Shown one piece after another: positions 35,989 to 44,260 of a DNA stretch of 64,000 bases. Each line of letters starts with the position of its first letter. Within the stretch, counting starts at the first letter, position 1. Position numbers and translations under genes: made by a program. The notes below the pieces were generated by a model that saw only the letters and a program-made list of their open reading frames with translations, ran no database searches and was not told the DNA's origin. Source of the DNA: Haloglomus salinum (lineage in GTDB: Archaea > Halobacteriota > Halobacteria > Halobacteriales > Haloarculaceae); NCBI RefSeq assembly GCF_024298825.1, contig NZ_CP101153.1, forward strand, positions 2,728,001 through 2,792,000, given 5' to 3'.

Positions 35989-36345
35989 TCAGGCGTCCTC
36001 GACAGGCACCCGTGTCTCGCCCGCCGCACCCCGCTTGGGGAGCGTCACCGTCAGGACGCCCCGGCTCACGCTCGCGGTGGCGCCCTCGCCCGTCGTGTTC
36101 GGCGGGAGCGGGAGTTCGGCGTCGAGGAACAGCGACCGGTCCTCCGTGACGTACGAGAACTCCGACGGCACGTCCTTCGCGCGCCGGGCCTCGATGCGGA
36201 GGCGCCCGCCGTCGATGGACACGTCGACCGTGTCCGCCGTCGCGCCCGGCAGGTCCATCACGACGCGGTGGGCGTCGTCGCTCTCCAGCAGGTCCGCGAA
36301 CACCGTCTCCGGGAGTTCGCGCAGGGCCTCGCGAAACGCGTTCAT
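35989..36345 (-). CDS. Hsp20/alpha-crystallin small heat-shock protein
   Basis: 118-residue small heat-shock protein, an ATP-independent holdase chaperone. The alpha-crystallin domain spans about residues 20-112 (DAHRVVMDLPGATADTVDVS, LRIEARRAKD, SRGVLTVTLPKR); the C-terminal VPV is close to the I/V-x-I/V oligomerisation motif. The start at 36345 is the first ATG. It is the first gene of a two-gene unit with the UbiB-like gene. A 10-bp inverted repeat flanks the T-rich TATA-like element about 28 bp upstream, suggesting dedicated regulation. Confidence 0.9.
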   Translation of the reverse strand: MNAFREALRELPETVFADLLESDDAHRVVMDLPGATADTVDVSIDGGRLRIEARRAKDVPSEFSYVTEDRSLFLDAELPLPPNTTGEGATASVSRGVLTVTLPKRGAAGETRVPVEDA

Positions 36346-36357
36346 ACCACGCTGTAC

Positions 36358-36387
36358 GGCTCCGGGGGCGAAAAAGGCCCCGGAGCC
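36358..36387 (-). promoter_or_regulatory. Perfect 10-bp inverted repeat flanking the hsp20 TATA-like element
   Basis: ggctccgggg (36358-36367) and ccccggagcc (36378-36387) pair perfectly around the loop gcgaaaaagg. On the minus strand the loop reads cctttttcgc, a T-rich core about 28 bp before the hsp20 start. It could be an operator or the initiation element itself; a stem-loop in RNA is less likely if transcription starts downstream of it. Confidence 0.55.
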
Positions 36388-36560
36388 GGAACCCCGGAGG
36401 CGTCCGTGCGACCGGGGGCCCGCCCGCCACGGCCGCGGCTCGGAGACGGCTCCCGACCGTCCCCAGTCAGGTGCCGATTTCTAGGGTTAGAGTGTGTCTA
36501 ATGTCCGCAGATGGCCAGAAGGTACTTACAAAACCAGCAGTAAATGCCGGTTGAACACAG

Positions 36561-36866
36561 ATGAGTACCTACACCGCGGCGGGCGACCGGATGGCGGCCG
36601 ACGGCCGGGCGGTGGTGCTGGTGCGCAACGGGACGACCGAACCCCGGACGGCGACCGTCGTCATCGACGGCACCGAGTCGGCCCCGCGCCGCGCCGACCT
36701 CTCCCCCGGGGAGGTCGGTGTCGTCGCCGCTCCCGCCGCCGGACAGGTCACCGCCGCGGTCCACACGAACGAGGCCTCCGCCTCCCTCTCGTTCGACCCG
36801 GAGACGGCGTCGGCGCCGCCGCTGTTCGCCCTCCGCCCGGGTCGGGTCCTCGTCTCGCCGGAGTGA
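36561..36866 (+). CDS. Hypothetical beta-rich protein
   Basis: 101-residue protein with alternating beta-strand patterns (AVVLVRNGTTEPRTATVVIDG, TAAVHTNEASASLSFDP) suggestive of a small Ig-like domain; I recognise no family. It has no signal peptide or membrane helix. A TATA-like cttacaaaa lies about 33 bp before the ATG at 36561, and codon use looks like a real gene. It is convergent with the Nudix-like gene, 20 bp apart. Confidence 0.65.
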   Translation: MSTYTAAGDRMAADGRAVVLVRNGTTEPRTATVVIDGTESAPRRADLSPGEVGVVAAPAAGQVTAAVHTNEASASLSFDPETASAPPLFALRPGRVLVSPE

Positions 36867-36886
36867 CACGACGCCGGCCTCTGCCG

Positions 36887-37417
36887 TCAGTCGAGGAACG
36901 CGCGGATATCGGCGACCGTCTCCTCGTTCTCGTCGGTGGTCGGCACCGGCACTTCGTCGTGCCACCCCACCGTCCACTCCGCCACGACCTCGGCGGGCGG
37001 GGCCGGTGTCTGCTCCCCGACCGGGGTAGCGTCGACGAAGACCTGGTACCCCTCGGTCGCCGTCTCGTCGTCCGGACGCCGGTATCGTCGCCGCTTCACG
37101 CGCCGCACCCCATCGACACGGACGACGACGCCGGCGGTCTCGGCCACCGCGTCGCGGGCCCGCTGGGTCCAGTTCTCCCCCGGCGCGACCGTCGCGTGCG
37201 GGAGGGCCGCGAACAGCTCCTCACGACTGACCTGTAACAGGAGCCGGCCGGCCTCGTCCCTCGCCCCGACGACCACCATCCCCTCGATGCCGTCGTACAG
37301 CTGAGCGTGGTGTTCGTGCGGTATCACTGCCGACTCGTCGTCGACGAGTACGTCTTCGCGGTGCAACAGGTCTGCGGGGTCGGTGATTCCGAGCGCGTCA
37401 GGAGGGCCGTTTCGCAT
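36887..37417 (-). CDS. Nudix-like protein with degenerate Nudix box
   Basis: 176-residue protein resembling Nudix hydrolases in overall order: IEGMVVVGARDEAGRLLLQV, then the loop-helix HATVAPGENWTQRARDAV and AETAGVVV, then RVKRRRYRR. The Nudix box (G-x5-E-x7-RE-U-x-EE-x-G-U) keeps the PGE Glu, the final Glu and the Gly, but reads RD and AE where RE and EE are expected, so metal binding may be reduced. It may be a binding or regulatory version. The ATG at 37417 is chosen over the GTG one codon upstream. AT-rich DNA separates it from the NYN gene. Confidence 0.7.
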   Translation of the reverse strand: MRNGPPDALGITDPADLLHREDVLVDDESAVIPHEHHAQLYDGIEGMVVVGARDEAGRLLLQVSREELFAALPHATVAPGENWTQRARDAVAETAGVVVRVDGVRRVKRRRYRRPDDETATEGYQVFVDATPVGEQTPAPPAEVVAEWTVGWHDEVPVPTTDENEETVADIRAFLD

Positions 37418-37554
37418 CACTATCTGGTGCCACCGCTGGCGTGAAAGTGCTATGGGTCATCTCAAATGGCGCAGATTACTCGAAAAATATCTGTATTTGT
37501 ATCTAATCTGGAGAAATACGGGGAAATTGGCGGCTTTGGTGGCTTATCTGGAGG

Positions 37555-38001
37555 TTACTCCCCGAGCGTCACGGCCTCGTGCGCGGCGTTCCGGAGTGCG
37601 TCCGACCGGCCGTGGGTGCCCGGTGCGATGGCCAGCGTCCGGCAGCCACGCCGGGCCGCCAGCTCGAGGACGGGTTTGAAATCGGTGTCCCTGGAGGCCA
37701 CGGCGAGGACGTCGCAGTCGCCGTCGGTGACAGCCGTGGCGGCGTCCACGGCCAGTTTCACGTCCACGTCACCGCTCGTGATGACGACCTCGTAGCCCCG
37801 GGCCTCGGCGGCCTGGATGAGCCCCGAGGAGGCCTGCTCGTCGAGGTAGACGCGGGTGATGACGGGGCGACCCATCGCGGCCGCGGCCGCCCGGACCTCG
37901 TCGAGGTCCGTGTCGAACTCGCTCCGCAGGACGTTCGGTCCGTCGACGAACAGCGCGACGCGGTCCGGGCCGCCGCCGAACAGTCCGTCGAGGAGTCCCA
38001 T
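37555..38001 (-). CDS. NYN/LabA-like putative ribonuclease
   Basis: 148-residue protein with the PIN-related NYN fold. Acidic residues typical of the active site appear in ALFVDGPNVLRSEFD, in VITSGDVDVKLAVDA and in VLAVASRDTDFKPVL. This matches archaeal NYN (LabA/TIGR00288-like) proteins suspected to be RNases. The start MGLLDGLFGGGPDR is the ATG at 38001. It is divergent from the Na+/H+ antiporter gene. The function is inferred from the fold only. Confidence 0.85.
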   Translation of the reverse strand: MGLLDGLFGGGPDRVALFVDGPNVLRSEFDTDLDEVRAAAAAMGRPVITRVYLDEQASSGLIQAAEARGYEVVITSGDVDVKLAVDAATAVTDGDCDVLAVASRDTDFKPVLELAARRGCRTLAIAPGTHGRSDALRNAAHEAVTLGE

Positions 38002-38117
38002 ACGCCCGCCGTCCGGGACGGGCCGTGATAGCGCTGGCGGTCCCTCGGCCCCGACTGCTCGCCAGTGGACTCGGAACGTCGGTCACCCTTATCACGGCGC
38101 CCCGAGCTAGGCCGGTC

Positions 38118-39986
38118 ATGGCTGCCGGATTCGCGGTACCGCCGCTCGTCGGAGGCCTCGACGCCGTCGTCCTCGCCGCCGAGAGCGGCGGCGGGGCTCT
38201 CATCGAGGAGACGCTCATCCAGCTCCTGCCGGTGTTCATCATCGCTGCCGGGGTCGGCATCTTCGTCGCCAAGGTCGGCCGGTTCCCATACACCATCGCG
38301 CTGTTGCTCGCCGGCTTCGGCCTCTCCGTGCTCGCGACCACGACCGGGCAGTTCGGCCGACTCATCGACATCCGGCTCTCCGACGAACTCATCTTCCTGG
38401 TCCTGTTGCCACCGCTCCTGTTCGAGGGCGCGGCGACGACGGACCTCGAACGGCTCAGGCGCAACATCGTCCCCGTCATCGTGCTGGCCGTCGTCGGCCT
38501 CGCCATCGCCGTCGTCCTGCTGGGCGTGGCGGGGACGTACGTCTTCGGCGCGTTCGCCCCCGGGTTCACCCTGCTGCTCGCGCTGCTGTTCGCGTCGATG
38601 GCGCTCCCGACCGACCCGGTGAGCGTGCTGGCGCTGTTCGAGGAACTGGGCGCTCCCGAGCGCCTCTCGGTCCTCGTCGAGGGGGAGAGCCTCATCAACG
38701 ACGGCGTCGGCGTCGTCCTGTTCTCGACGTTCCTCGTCCTCGTCGAGGAGGGTGCGGCCACGAGCCGACTGTTCGACCCCGTCGAACTGGCACGCATCGG
38801 ACTGGACGTGGCCGTCGTCTCGCTGGGCGGCCTGGTGGTCGGCTTCGCCGCGGGGTACGCCGTCTACAGCGTGATGCGCGAACTCGACGAGCACATGACC
38901 GAAATCGTCCTGACGTTCGTCCTCGCGTACGGGTCGTTCGTGCTGGCCGAGCACTACCTCCACGTCTCCGGCGTCATCGCCACGGTCGTCGCGGGCCTGT
39001 TCATCGGGAACCGCGGCGCCGACTACGCGATGAGCCCGCAGACGAAGGTCAGCATCTTCAACTCGCTGGAGACGGCGGCGTTCCTCGTCAACACGTTCAT
39101 CTTCATCATGATCGGCGTGACGACCCCCGTCCATACGCTCGCGACCCACGGCCGACTCATCCTGCTGGCCATCCCGCTCGTCCTCCTCGTCCGCGCGGCC
39201 ATCGTCTACCCCCTCACGACGCTCACCAACCAGTTCGTCGAGCCGAAGGTCTCGACGGCCTACAAGCACGTCCTCGTCTGGGGTGGGCTCCACGGCTCCA
39301 TCCCCATCGCGCTGGTGCTGGGCCTCCCGCGTGAACTCGCCTCCGGCGCGCCGTTCCCGTTGCGCGAGGAGCTGCGCGCGATGGTGTTCGGCGTCGCCGC
39401 GTTCTCGCTGGTCGTCCAGGGGCTGACGATGTCGAACCTGCTCGACCGGCTCGGCGTCGTCACCCGCTCCGAGGCCACCGAACTGTACGAACTCCTCATC
39501 GGGCGCGCCCGCGCGGTGGACGAGGCGCTGGAAGCCGCCGAGCGGCTCCACGCCGCCGGCGAGATTCCCGGTGGCGTGTACGAGGACTTCTCCGCCGAGT
39601 ACGAGCGCGAGAAGGCGGCCCTGAACCGGGCCATCTCGGAGTTGCTGAGCGAGCAACCGGAACTCGCGCGCGAACAGTTGCTCGCAAGCGAGCGGCAGGT
39701 GCTCCAGCGCGAGAAGTCCGCCATCATGGACGCCATGCGCAAGGGTGTCGTCAGCGACGACGTAGGCGAGCGGCTGCTGGAGGAACTCGACCTGAAACTC
39801 GACCGCGTCCGCGACGGCGAGAGCACCGTCGCCGGCTCCGAGGAGGGGTACACGGAGTTCTGGCGCCGGCGCGCCGAGGAGTACGGCCTCGAGGCCGAAC
39901 TGGAGACCGCGGAGGCCGACGACGAGGCCCTCGAGCCGGGGCACGGCGCCGAGGCCGACGAGAAGACCAAGGAGCCAGATGAGTGA
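38118..39986 (+). CDS. CPA1-type Na+/H+ antiporter with long cytoplasmic tail
   Basis: 622-residue cation:proton antiporter with about 12-13 membrane segments in residues 30-440. The CPA1 transport site is recognisable in LLFEGAATTDLERLRRN and in ALPTDPVSVLALFEELG (TDP motif), followed by GESLINDGVGVVLF with the conserved N-D pair. The C-terminal about 180 residues are hydrophilic and helical (LYELLIGRARAVDEALEAAE and following), much like tails that regulate NhaP/NHE exchangers. It probably extrudes Na+ in the high-salt cell. The ATG at 38118 is chosen; the frame is open further upstream without similarity. Confidence 0.92.
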   Translation: MAAGFAVPPLVGGLDAVVLAAESGGGALIEETLIQLLPVFIIAAGVGIFVAKVGRFPYTIALLLAGFGLSVLATTTGQFGRLIDIRLSDELIFLVLLPPLLFEGAATTDLERLRRNIVPVIVLAVVGLAIAVVLLGVAGTYVFGAFAPGFTLLLALLFASMALPTDPVSVLALFEELGAPERLSVLVEGESLINDGVGVVLFSTFLVLVEEGAATSRLFDPVELARIGLDVAVVSLGGLVVGFAAGYAVYSVMRELDEHMTEIVLTFVLAYGSFVLAEHYLHVSGVIATVVAGLFIGNRGADYAMSPQTKVSIFNSLETAAFLVNTFIFIMIGVTTPVHTLATHGRLILLAIPLVLLVRAAIVYPLTTLTNQFVEPKVSTAYKHVLVWGGLHGSIPIALVLGLPRELASGAPFPLREELRAMVFGVAAFSLVVQGLTMSNLLDRLGVVTRSEATELYELLIGRARAVDEALEAAERLHAAGEIPGGVYEDFSAEYEREKAALNRAISELLSEQPELAREQLLASERQVLQREKSAIMDAMRKGVVSDDVGERLLEELDLKLDRVRDGESTVAGSEEGYTEFWRRRAEEYGLEAELETAEADDEALEPGHGAEADEKTKEPDE

Positions 39987-39992
39987 GTCCGC

Positions 39993-40811
39993 CTACGTCG
40001 CCGTGTAGCCGCCGTCGTTGAGGTAGACCGTGCCCGTGCAGTACGCCGAGGCGGGGGAGGCGAGGAACAGTGCCAGCCCCTTCAGGTCCTCCGGGTAGCC
40101 GAGCCGTCCGAGCGCGGTCTCCTGGCGCATCTGGTCCTGGATGGGCTCCATCCCGGGGGCGTCCTCGCGGAGCATCCCGCCGCCGATGCCCGTGTGGATC
40201 CAGCCGGGCGCGATGGCGTTGACGCGGATGTCCGGGCCCAGTTCGACCGCGGCCTGCTTCGTGAACTGGACGACGCCGCCCTTCGAGGCGACGTACGCCG
40301 AGAGGCCGGGCGTCTCCGTCCCCACGAGGCCCAGCACCGACGCCGTCGTGACGATGCGGCCGCCTCCATCCTCCTTCATCGCTGCAGCGGCCTCGCGCGT
40401 GGTGAGGAAGACGCCGTCCAGGTTCACGTTCATGACCTCGCGCCAGTGGTCCAGCGACTGGCTGTGGACCGGGTTGAACATCCGGCCGATGCCGGCGTTC
40501 GCGAAGGCCACGTCGAGGCCGCCGAACGCGTCGACCGTCGCGTCGACGGCCGCGCGCACGTCGTCCTCGTCGGTCACGTCGCACGCGACTGAGCGTACGT
40601 CCCCGGCCGTCGCGTCCGCGAGGTCGGCCGCGACGCTCTCGGCGCCCTCGGCGTCGATATCGGCGAGCATCACGTCGGCGCCGGCCTCAGCGCACGCTTC
40701 GGCGTACGCCGTGCCGATGCCGCTGGCTCCACCCGTGACGAGCACCGCGTCACCGTCGAGCGAGAAGGCCGCCAGTACACCGTCCGCTGCCGGAACGTCG
40801 TCGCGTTCCAT
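39993..40811 (-). CDS. Short-chain dehydrogenase/reductase
   Basis: 272-residue NAD(P)-dependent oxidoreductase of the classical SDR family. The cofactor motif TGGASGIGTAYAEA, the NAG motif in VAFANAGIGRM, the catalytic Ser in VTTASVLGLVG, Tyr and Lys in LSAYVASKGGVVQF, and the C-terminal region ending YLNDGGYTAT are all present. An acidic residue after the second beta strand (MLADIDAEG) suggests NAD rather than NADP. The substrate is unknown. The start ATG at 40811 faces the TetR gene across a 120-bp gap that contains an operator-like palindrome, so it may also be under TetR control. Confidence 0.9.
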   Translation of the reverse strand: MERDDVPAADGVLAAFSLDGDAVLVTGGASGIGTAYAEACAEAGADVMLADIDAEGAESVAADLADATAGDVRSVACDVTDEDDVRAAVDATVDAFGGLDVAFANAGIGRMFNPVHSQSLDHWREVMNVNLDGVFLTTREAAAAMKEDGGGRIVTTASVLGLVGTETPGLSAYVASKGGVVQFTKQAAVELGPDIRVNAIAPGWIHTGIGGGMLREDAPGMEPIQDQMRQETALGRLGYPEDLKGLALFLASPASAYCTGTVYLNDGGYTAT

Positions 40812-40906
40812 GAGGGCGCCTCGACTGCTGGGGCTTTGGTCGTTCGGCCGCGGATGTGTGGTTGGTTGTCGTGGGGTGGCCCAACGAGCGGTCGTCGAAG
40901 GGCTCT

Positions 40907-40924
40907 TTACTAACTGGTTAGTAA
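40907..40924. promoter_or_regulatory. Perfect palindrome, probable TetR operator
   Basis: TTACTAACTGGTTAGTAA has two perfect 8-bp arms (TTACTAAC and GTTAGTAA) around a 2-bp centre. It is 7 bp before the GTG of the TetR gene and overlaps the TATA-like ctctttacta, so a bound dimer would block transcription. It also lies 96 bp from the divergent SDR start. Confidence 0.75.
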
Positions 40925-40931
40925 GTTCGCT

Positions 40932-41513
40932 GTGAACGACGAGACGCAGGTCGCCATCATGGATGCGACCCGGCGTGCCCTCTGTGAACACGGCAACGCT
41001 GGACTGACCATCCAGCGGATCGCCGACGAGTCCTCGCTGTCGACGGCGGCCATCCACTACCACTACGAGACGAAGGAGGAGCTGCTGAACACCTTCCTCG
41101 AGCACCTGTTGGAGTCGTTCGAGGGAAAGCTGGCCTGCGAGGCCACCGACCCCCAGGAGCGGCTGCAGACGCTCCTCGATGCGGTGTTCCCCGACGAGAC
41201 CCGGGACGACCGCTTCGCCGTCGCGCTCATCGAGATCGAGGCGCAGGCACCCTACCACGAGGCGTATCGCGACCGGCTCGCCGCCATGGACCGTCGGGTA
41301 CGCGATGTCGTTGCCGACGCCGTCCGTGACGGTGTCGACGGCGGCCAGTTCCGCGAGGCCGACCCCGAGGCGGTCGCGCGGTTCGTCGCGACGGCGATCA
41401 ACGGGGCCCACGTCAGGGATGTCGCGCTCGGCGAGCCCCCGGACCGGACGCAGACGCTCATCGCGCGGCACCTGGAGCGCGAACTCGGGTGGACCCCGGA
41501 GGTGCCCGCGTGA
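40932..41513 (+). CDS. TetR/AcrR family transcriptional regulator
   Basis: 193-residue TetR-type repressor. The N-terminal helix-turn-helix reads AIMDATRRALCEHGNAGLTIQRIADES, then SLSTAAIHYHYETKEELLN, the family's hallmark. The C-terminal ligand domain (about 65-190) is helical and unassignable. The start is a GTG at 40932, directly downstream of a perfect palindrome. The stop TGA overlaps the GTG start of the MATE gene (GTGA), showing translational coupling. By context it is expected to repress the efflux gene until an effector is bound. Confidence 0.92.
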   Translation: MNDETQVAIMDATRRALCEHGNAGLTIQRIADESSLSTAAIHYHYETKEELLNTFLEHLLESFEGKLACEATDPQERLQTLLDAVFPDETRDDRFAVALIEIEAQAPYHEAYRDRLAAMDRRVRDVVADAVRDGVDGGQFREADPEAVARFVATAINGAHVRDVALGEPPDRTQTLIARHLERELGWTPEVPA

Positions 41514-43030
41514 GCCTTCTCCCGGACCAGGCGGAGCTCGATCTCACCGAGGGCGGCATCCTGAAGCCGCTACTGGTCCTCTCGCTCCCCATCGTTCTCA
41601 CGAACCTGCTGCAGACGGCGTACAACCTCGCCGACACGTTCTGGCTGGGGCAGTACTCCACGGAGGCGCTGGCGGCGATCTCCTTCGCGTTCCCGATGGT
41701 CTTCCTGCTCATCTCGCTCGGGATGGGGCTCTCGGTGGCGGGGAGCGTCCTCGTCGCCCAGCACACCGGCGCGGACGAACCGAAGGAGGCGTCGTACGCC
41801 GCCTCGCAGACGGTCACGTTCGCCTTCCTCGGGTCGGCGCTGCTGGGTGGCCTGGGCTATCCGCTGGTCCGGCCCTTCCTTGGCTTCCTCGGCGCTTCGG
41901 CGGACGTCCTCCCGGGTGCGACGGCGTACATGGAGGTCGTGGCGCTGGGGCTGCCGTTCATGTTCGGCTTCTTCGTGTTCATCTCGCTGATGCGCGGTGC
42001 TGGTGACACCATCACGCCCATGCTGGTCATGTTCGGGACGGTCGTGCTCAACATCCTGCTGGACCCGTTCCTCATCTTCGGCTTCGAGGCCAACCCGCTG
42101 TTCGGGATGCTCGGACTCGCCGGCGTCCAGGCGGACCTGTTCGCCGCGACCGGCTTCACCGGTATCGGCGTCGAGGGGGCCGCCATCGCCACGGTGTTCT
42201 CGCGCAGTCTCGCCATGCTGGTCGGGATGGGCATCATGCTCTCGGGCCGCAAGGGCATCCAGATCCACCTCGCGGACATGCGGCCGGACCTCGGCTACCT
42301 CCGGACCCTGCTCCGCATCGGCGTCCCGGCCAGCATCGAGGGAACCGGCCGAGCGGTGTCCATCAACGCCCTGCTCATCATCGTGGGGCTGTTCTCGACG
42401 CCCGTGGTCGCCGCCTTCGGCATCGGGACGCGTGTGTTCTCGGTCATCTTCCTGCCCGCCGTCGCCGTCGCGCGCGGGGTCGAGACGATGACCGGGCAGA
42501 ACATCGGCGCCGGTAGATACGACCGCGCGAAGCAGGCCAACTACCTCGCCGCGACCGGCCTGTTCGTCGTGCTCGGGCTGGCGGGGGTCGCCATCTTCCT
42601 GTTCCCGCGACCCATCGTCGCCGTCTTCACCGACGACGCCGCGGTCCTCCGCGAGGGGTCGACCTTCCTCCGCTACGTCGCGCTCTCCTTTGGCTTCATG
42701 GGCATCGTCCGGGCGTTCTCCGGGGGGTTCCGGGGCGCGGGGAAGACGATGGTCGCGGCCGCCATCGCGGTCGGGACGCTGGGGGGCATCCGTATCCCCG
42801 TGGCCTACGTCCTCTCGCAGTTCCGGGTCGCGCTGCCGTACGTCCCCGAGGGGATGCTGTTCGGCGTCCGCGGTATCTGGGCGTCGTTCTTCGTCTCGAA
42901 CGTCGTCGGCGCGGTCGTCGCGTGGCTCTGGTTCCGCCGGGGGACGTGGCGCTCGGGCGGCGCCCGCGGGGCTCCGGCCCCGGACACGGGGAGCGATGTC
43001 GACCCCGAGGCGACGATGTCCGACGATTGA
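41510..43030 (+). CDS. MATE family multidrug/metabolite efflux transporter
   Basis: 506-residue MATE transporter with about 12 membrane segments in two pseudo-repeats. Family blocks are LSLPIVLTNLLQTAYNLADTF at the first helix, AAISFAFPMVFL, SLMRGAGDTITPM and RAFSGGFRGAGKTM. It would export organic cations or metabolites using Na+ or H+. The start is GTG 41510, overlapping the TetR stop by 4 nt, so the two genes form one operon. No ATG in frame fits the conserved start LLPDQAELDLTEGGILKPL. Confidence 0.92.
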   Translation: MSLLPDQAELDLTEGGILKPLLVLSLPIVLTNLLQTAYNLADTFWLGQYSTEALAAISFAFPMVFLLISLGMGLSVAGSVLVAQHTGADEPKEASYAASQTVTFAFLGSALLGGLGYPLVRPFLGFLGASADVLPGATAYMEVVALGLPFMFGFFVFISLMRGAGDTITPMLVMFGTVVLNILLDPFLIFGFEANPLFGMLGLAGVQADLFAATGFTGIGVEGAAIATVFSRSLAMLVGMGIMLSGRKGIQIHLADMRPDLGYLRTLLRIGVPASIEGTGRAVSINALLIIVGLFSTPVVAAFGIGTRVFSVIFLPAVAVARGVETMTGQNIGAGRYDRAKQANYLAATGLFVVLGLAGVAIFLFPRPIVAVFTDDAAVLREGSTFLRYVALSFGFMGIVRAFSGGFRGAGKTMVAAAIAVGTLGGIRIPVAYVLSQFRVALPYVPEGMLFGVRGIWASFFVSNVVGAVVAWLWFRRGTWRSGGARGAPAPDTGSDVDPEATMSDD

Positions 43031-43084
43031 ACGGGGGCGTCCGCGAGCGGAACCGATTTCCCCCCGGGCGGTGTCGGCGGCGAT

Positions 43085-44260
43085 ATGCCGCTTCGAACGC
43101 CGCCCCTCCGTGACCTGCACGCCGACCGGGGCGCGAAGTTCACCGAGTTCGGCGGGTGGGACATGCCCGTCGAGTTCGGCTCTATCAGGACCGAACACGA
43201 GGCCGTCCGCGAGGCGGCCGGGCTGTTCGACGTCTCGCATATGGGTGAGATCGTCGTCAGTGGCCCCGACGCCACCGCGCTCACCGACCGCCTCGTCACC
43301 AACGACGTGGCCGCGCTCGACCCCGGCGAGGCCGTCTACGCCGCTATCACCGACGCCGAGGGTATCATGCACGACGACACCGTCGTCTACCGGCTCCCCG
43401 ACGACGAGACCCATCGCGCGGCCGGCGAGCCGCCGGCGTACCTGTTCGTCCCGAACGCCGGCCACGACGAGTGGGCCCACGGGCGCTGGTGTGACCACCG
43501 CGACGAGTGGGGCCTGGACGCCACGGTCGAGAACGTCACCGACGACTGGGCGATGTTCGCCCTCCAGGGACCCGACGCCGAGGCCCATCTCCGGGACGCC
43601 GCGGGCGGCGACTCGCCCGACCTCGGTCGATTCGAGATGGCCGGCGACGCCGTCGCTGGTGTCGACTGTCTGGTCGCACGCACCGGCTACACCGGCGAGG
43701 ACGGCTTCGAACTGCTGGTCCCGTGGGGCGAGGCTGAGACCGTCTGGACCGCGCTGGTCGGACCCATCCCGGATGGCGACGAGGACGCGGTGCCCGGGGA
43801 CGCCGCAGGCGCCGACGCCGGCGTCCAGCCCTGCGGCCTCGGCGCGCGCGACACGCTCCGCATCGAGGCCGGCTTCCTCCTCGCCGGGCAGGACTTCCAC
43901 CCCGAGAACGAGCCGCGAAACCCGTACGAGGCCGGTATCGGCTTCGTGGTGAAACCGGACTCGACGTTCGTCGGGCGGGATGCGCTGGAGCAGGTCGACG
44001 CCGAGGGCGTCGACGAGACGTTCGTCGGCTTCCGACTCGTCGAGCGCGGCGTCCCGCGCAACGGCTACGACATCACCAACACGGACGGGAAGGTCATCGG
44101 CACCGTCACCTCCGGGACGATGAGCCCGTCGCTGGACGAACCGGTCGGGATGGGCTACGTGCCCGTCGACTACGCCGACCCCGGGACGACGGTTCGGGTC
44201 GTGGTGCGTGGCCAGCAGAAGAAGGCGCGCGTGCAGACGTTGCCGTTCCTCGACGACTGA
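43085..44260 (+). CDS. gcvT: Glycine cleavage system T protein (aminomethyltransferase)
   Basis: T-protein of the glycine cleavage system: transfers the methylene from the H-protein-bound aminomethyl group to tetrahydrofolate, giving 5,10-methylene-THF and ammonia. At 391 residues it is full length. Landmarks are LHADRGAKFTEFGGWDMPVE at the N-terminus, LFDVSHMGEIVV, the folate-site region ARTGYTGEDGFELLVPWGEA, and LGARDTLRIEAGF. The C-terminal beta domain has KVIGTVTSGTMSPSL and GYVPVDYA. The ATG at 43085 is the start. It is the first gene of the gcv set; the next recognised gcv gene is 609 bp downstream. Confidence 0.96.
   Translation: MPLRTPPLRDLHADRGAKFTEFGGWDMPVEFGSIRTEHEAVREAAGLFDVSHMGEIVVSGPDATALTDRLVTNDVAALDPGEAVYAAITDAEGIMHDDTVVYRLPDDETHRAAGEPPAYLFVPNAGHDEWAHGRWCDHRDEWGLDATVENVTDDWAMFALQGPDAEAHLRDAAGGDSPDLGRFEMAGDAVAGVDCLVARTGYTGEDGFELLVPWGEAETVWTALVGPIPDGDEDAVPGDAAGADAGVQPCGLGARDTLRIEAGFLLAGQDFHPENEPRNPYEAGIGFVVKPDSTFVGRDALEQVDAEGVDETFVGFRLVERGVPRNGYDITNTDGKVIGTVTSGTMSPSLDEPVGMGYVPVDYADPGTTVRVVVRGQQKKARVQTLPFLDD

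Noticed and set aside
37758-39944. Long minus-strand frame (about 728 codons) opposite the Na+/H+ antiporter
   Set aside because: Low-complexity Glu/Asp/Arg/His composition, no domain, antisense to a convincing transporter.
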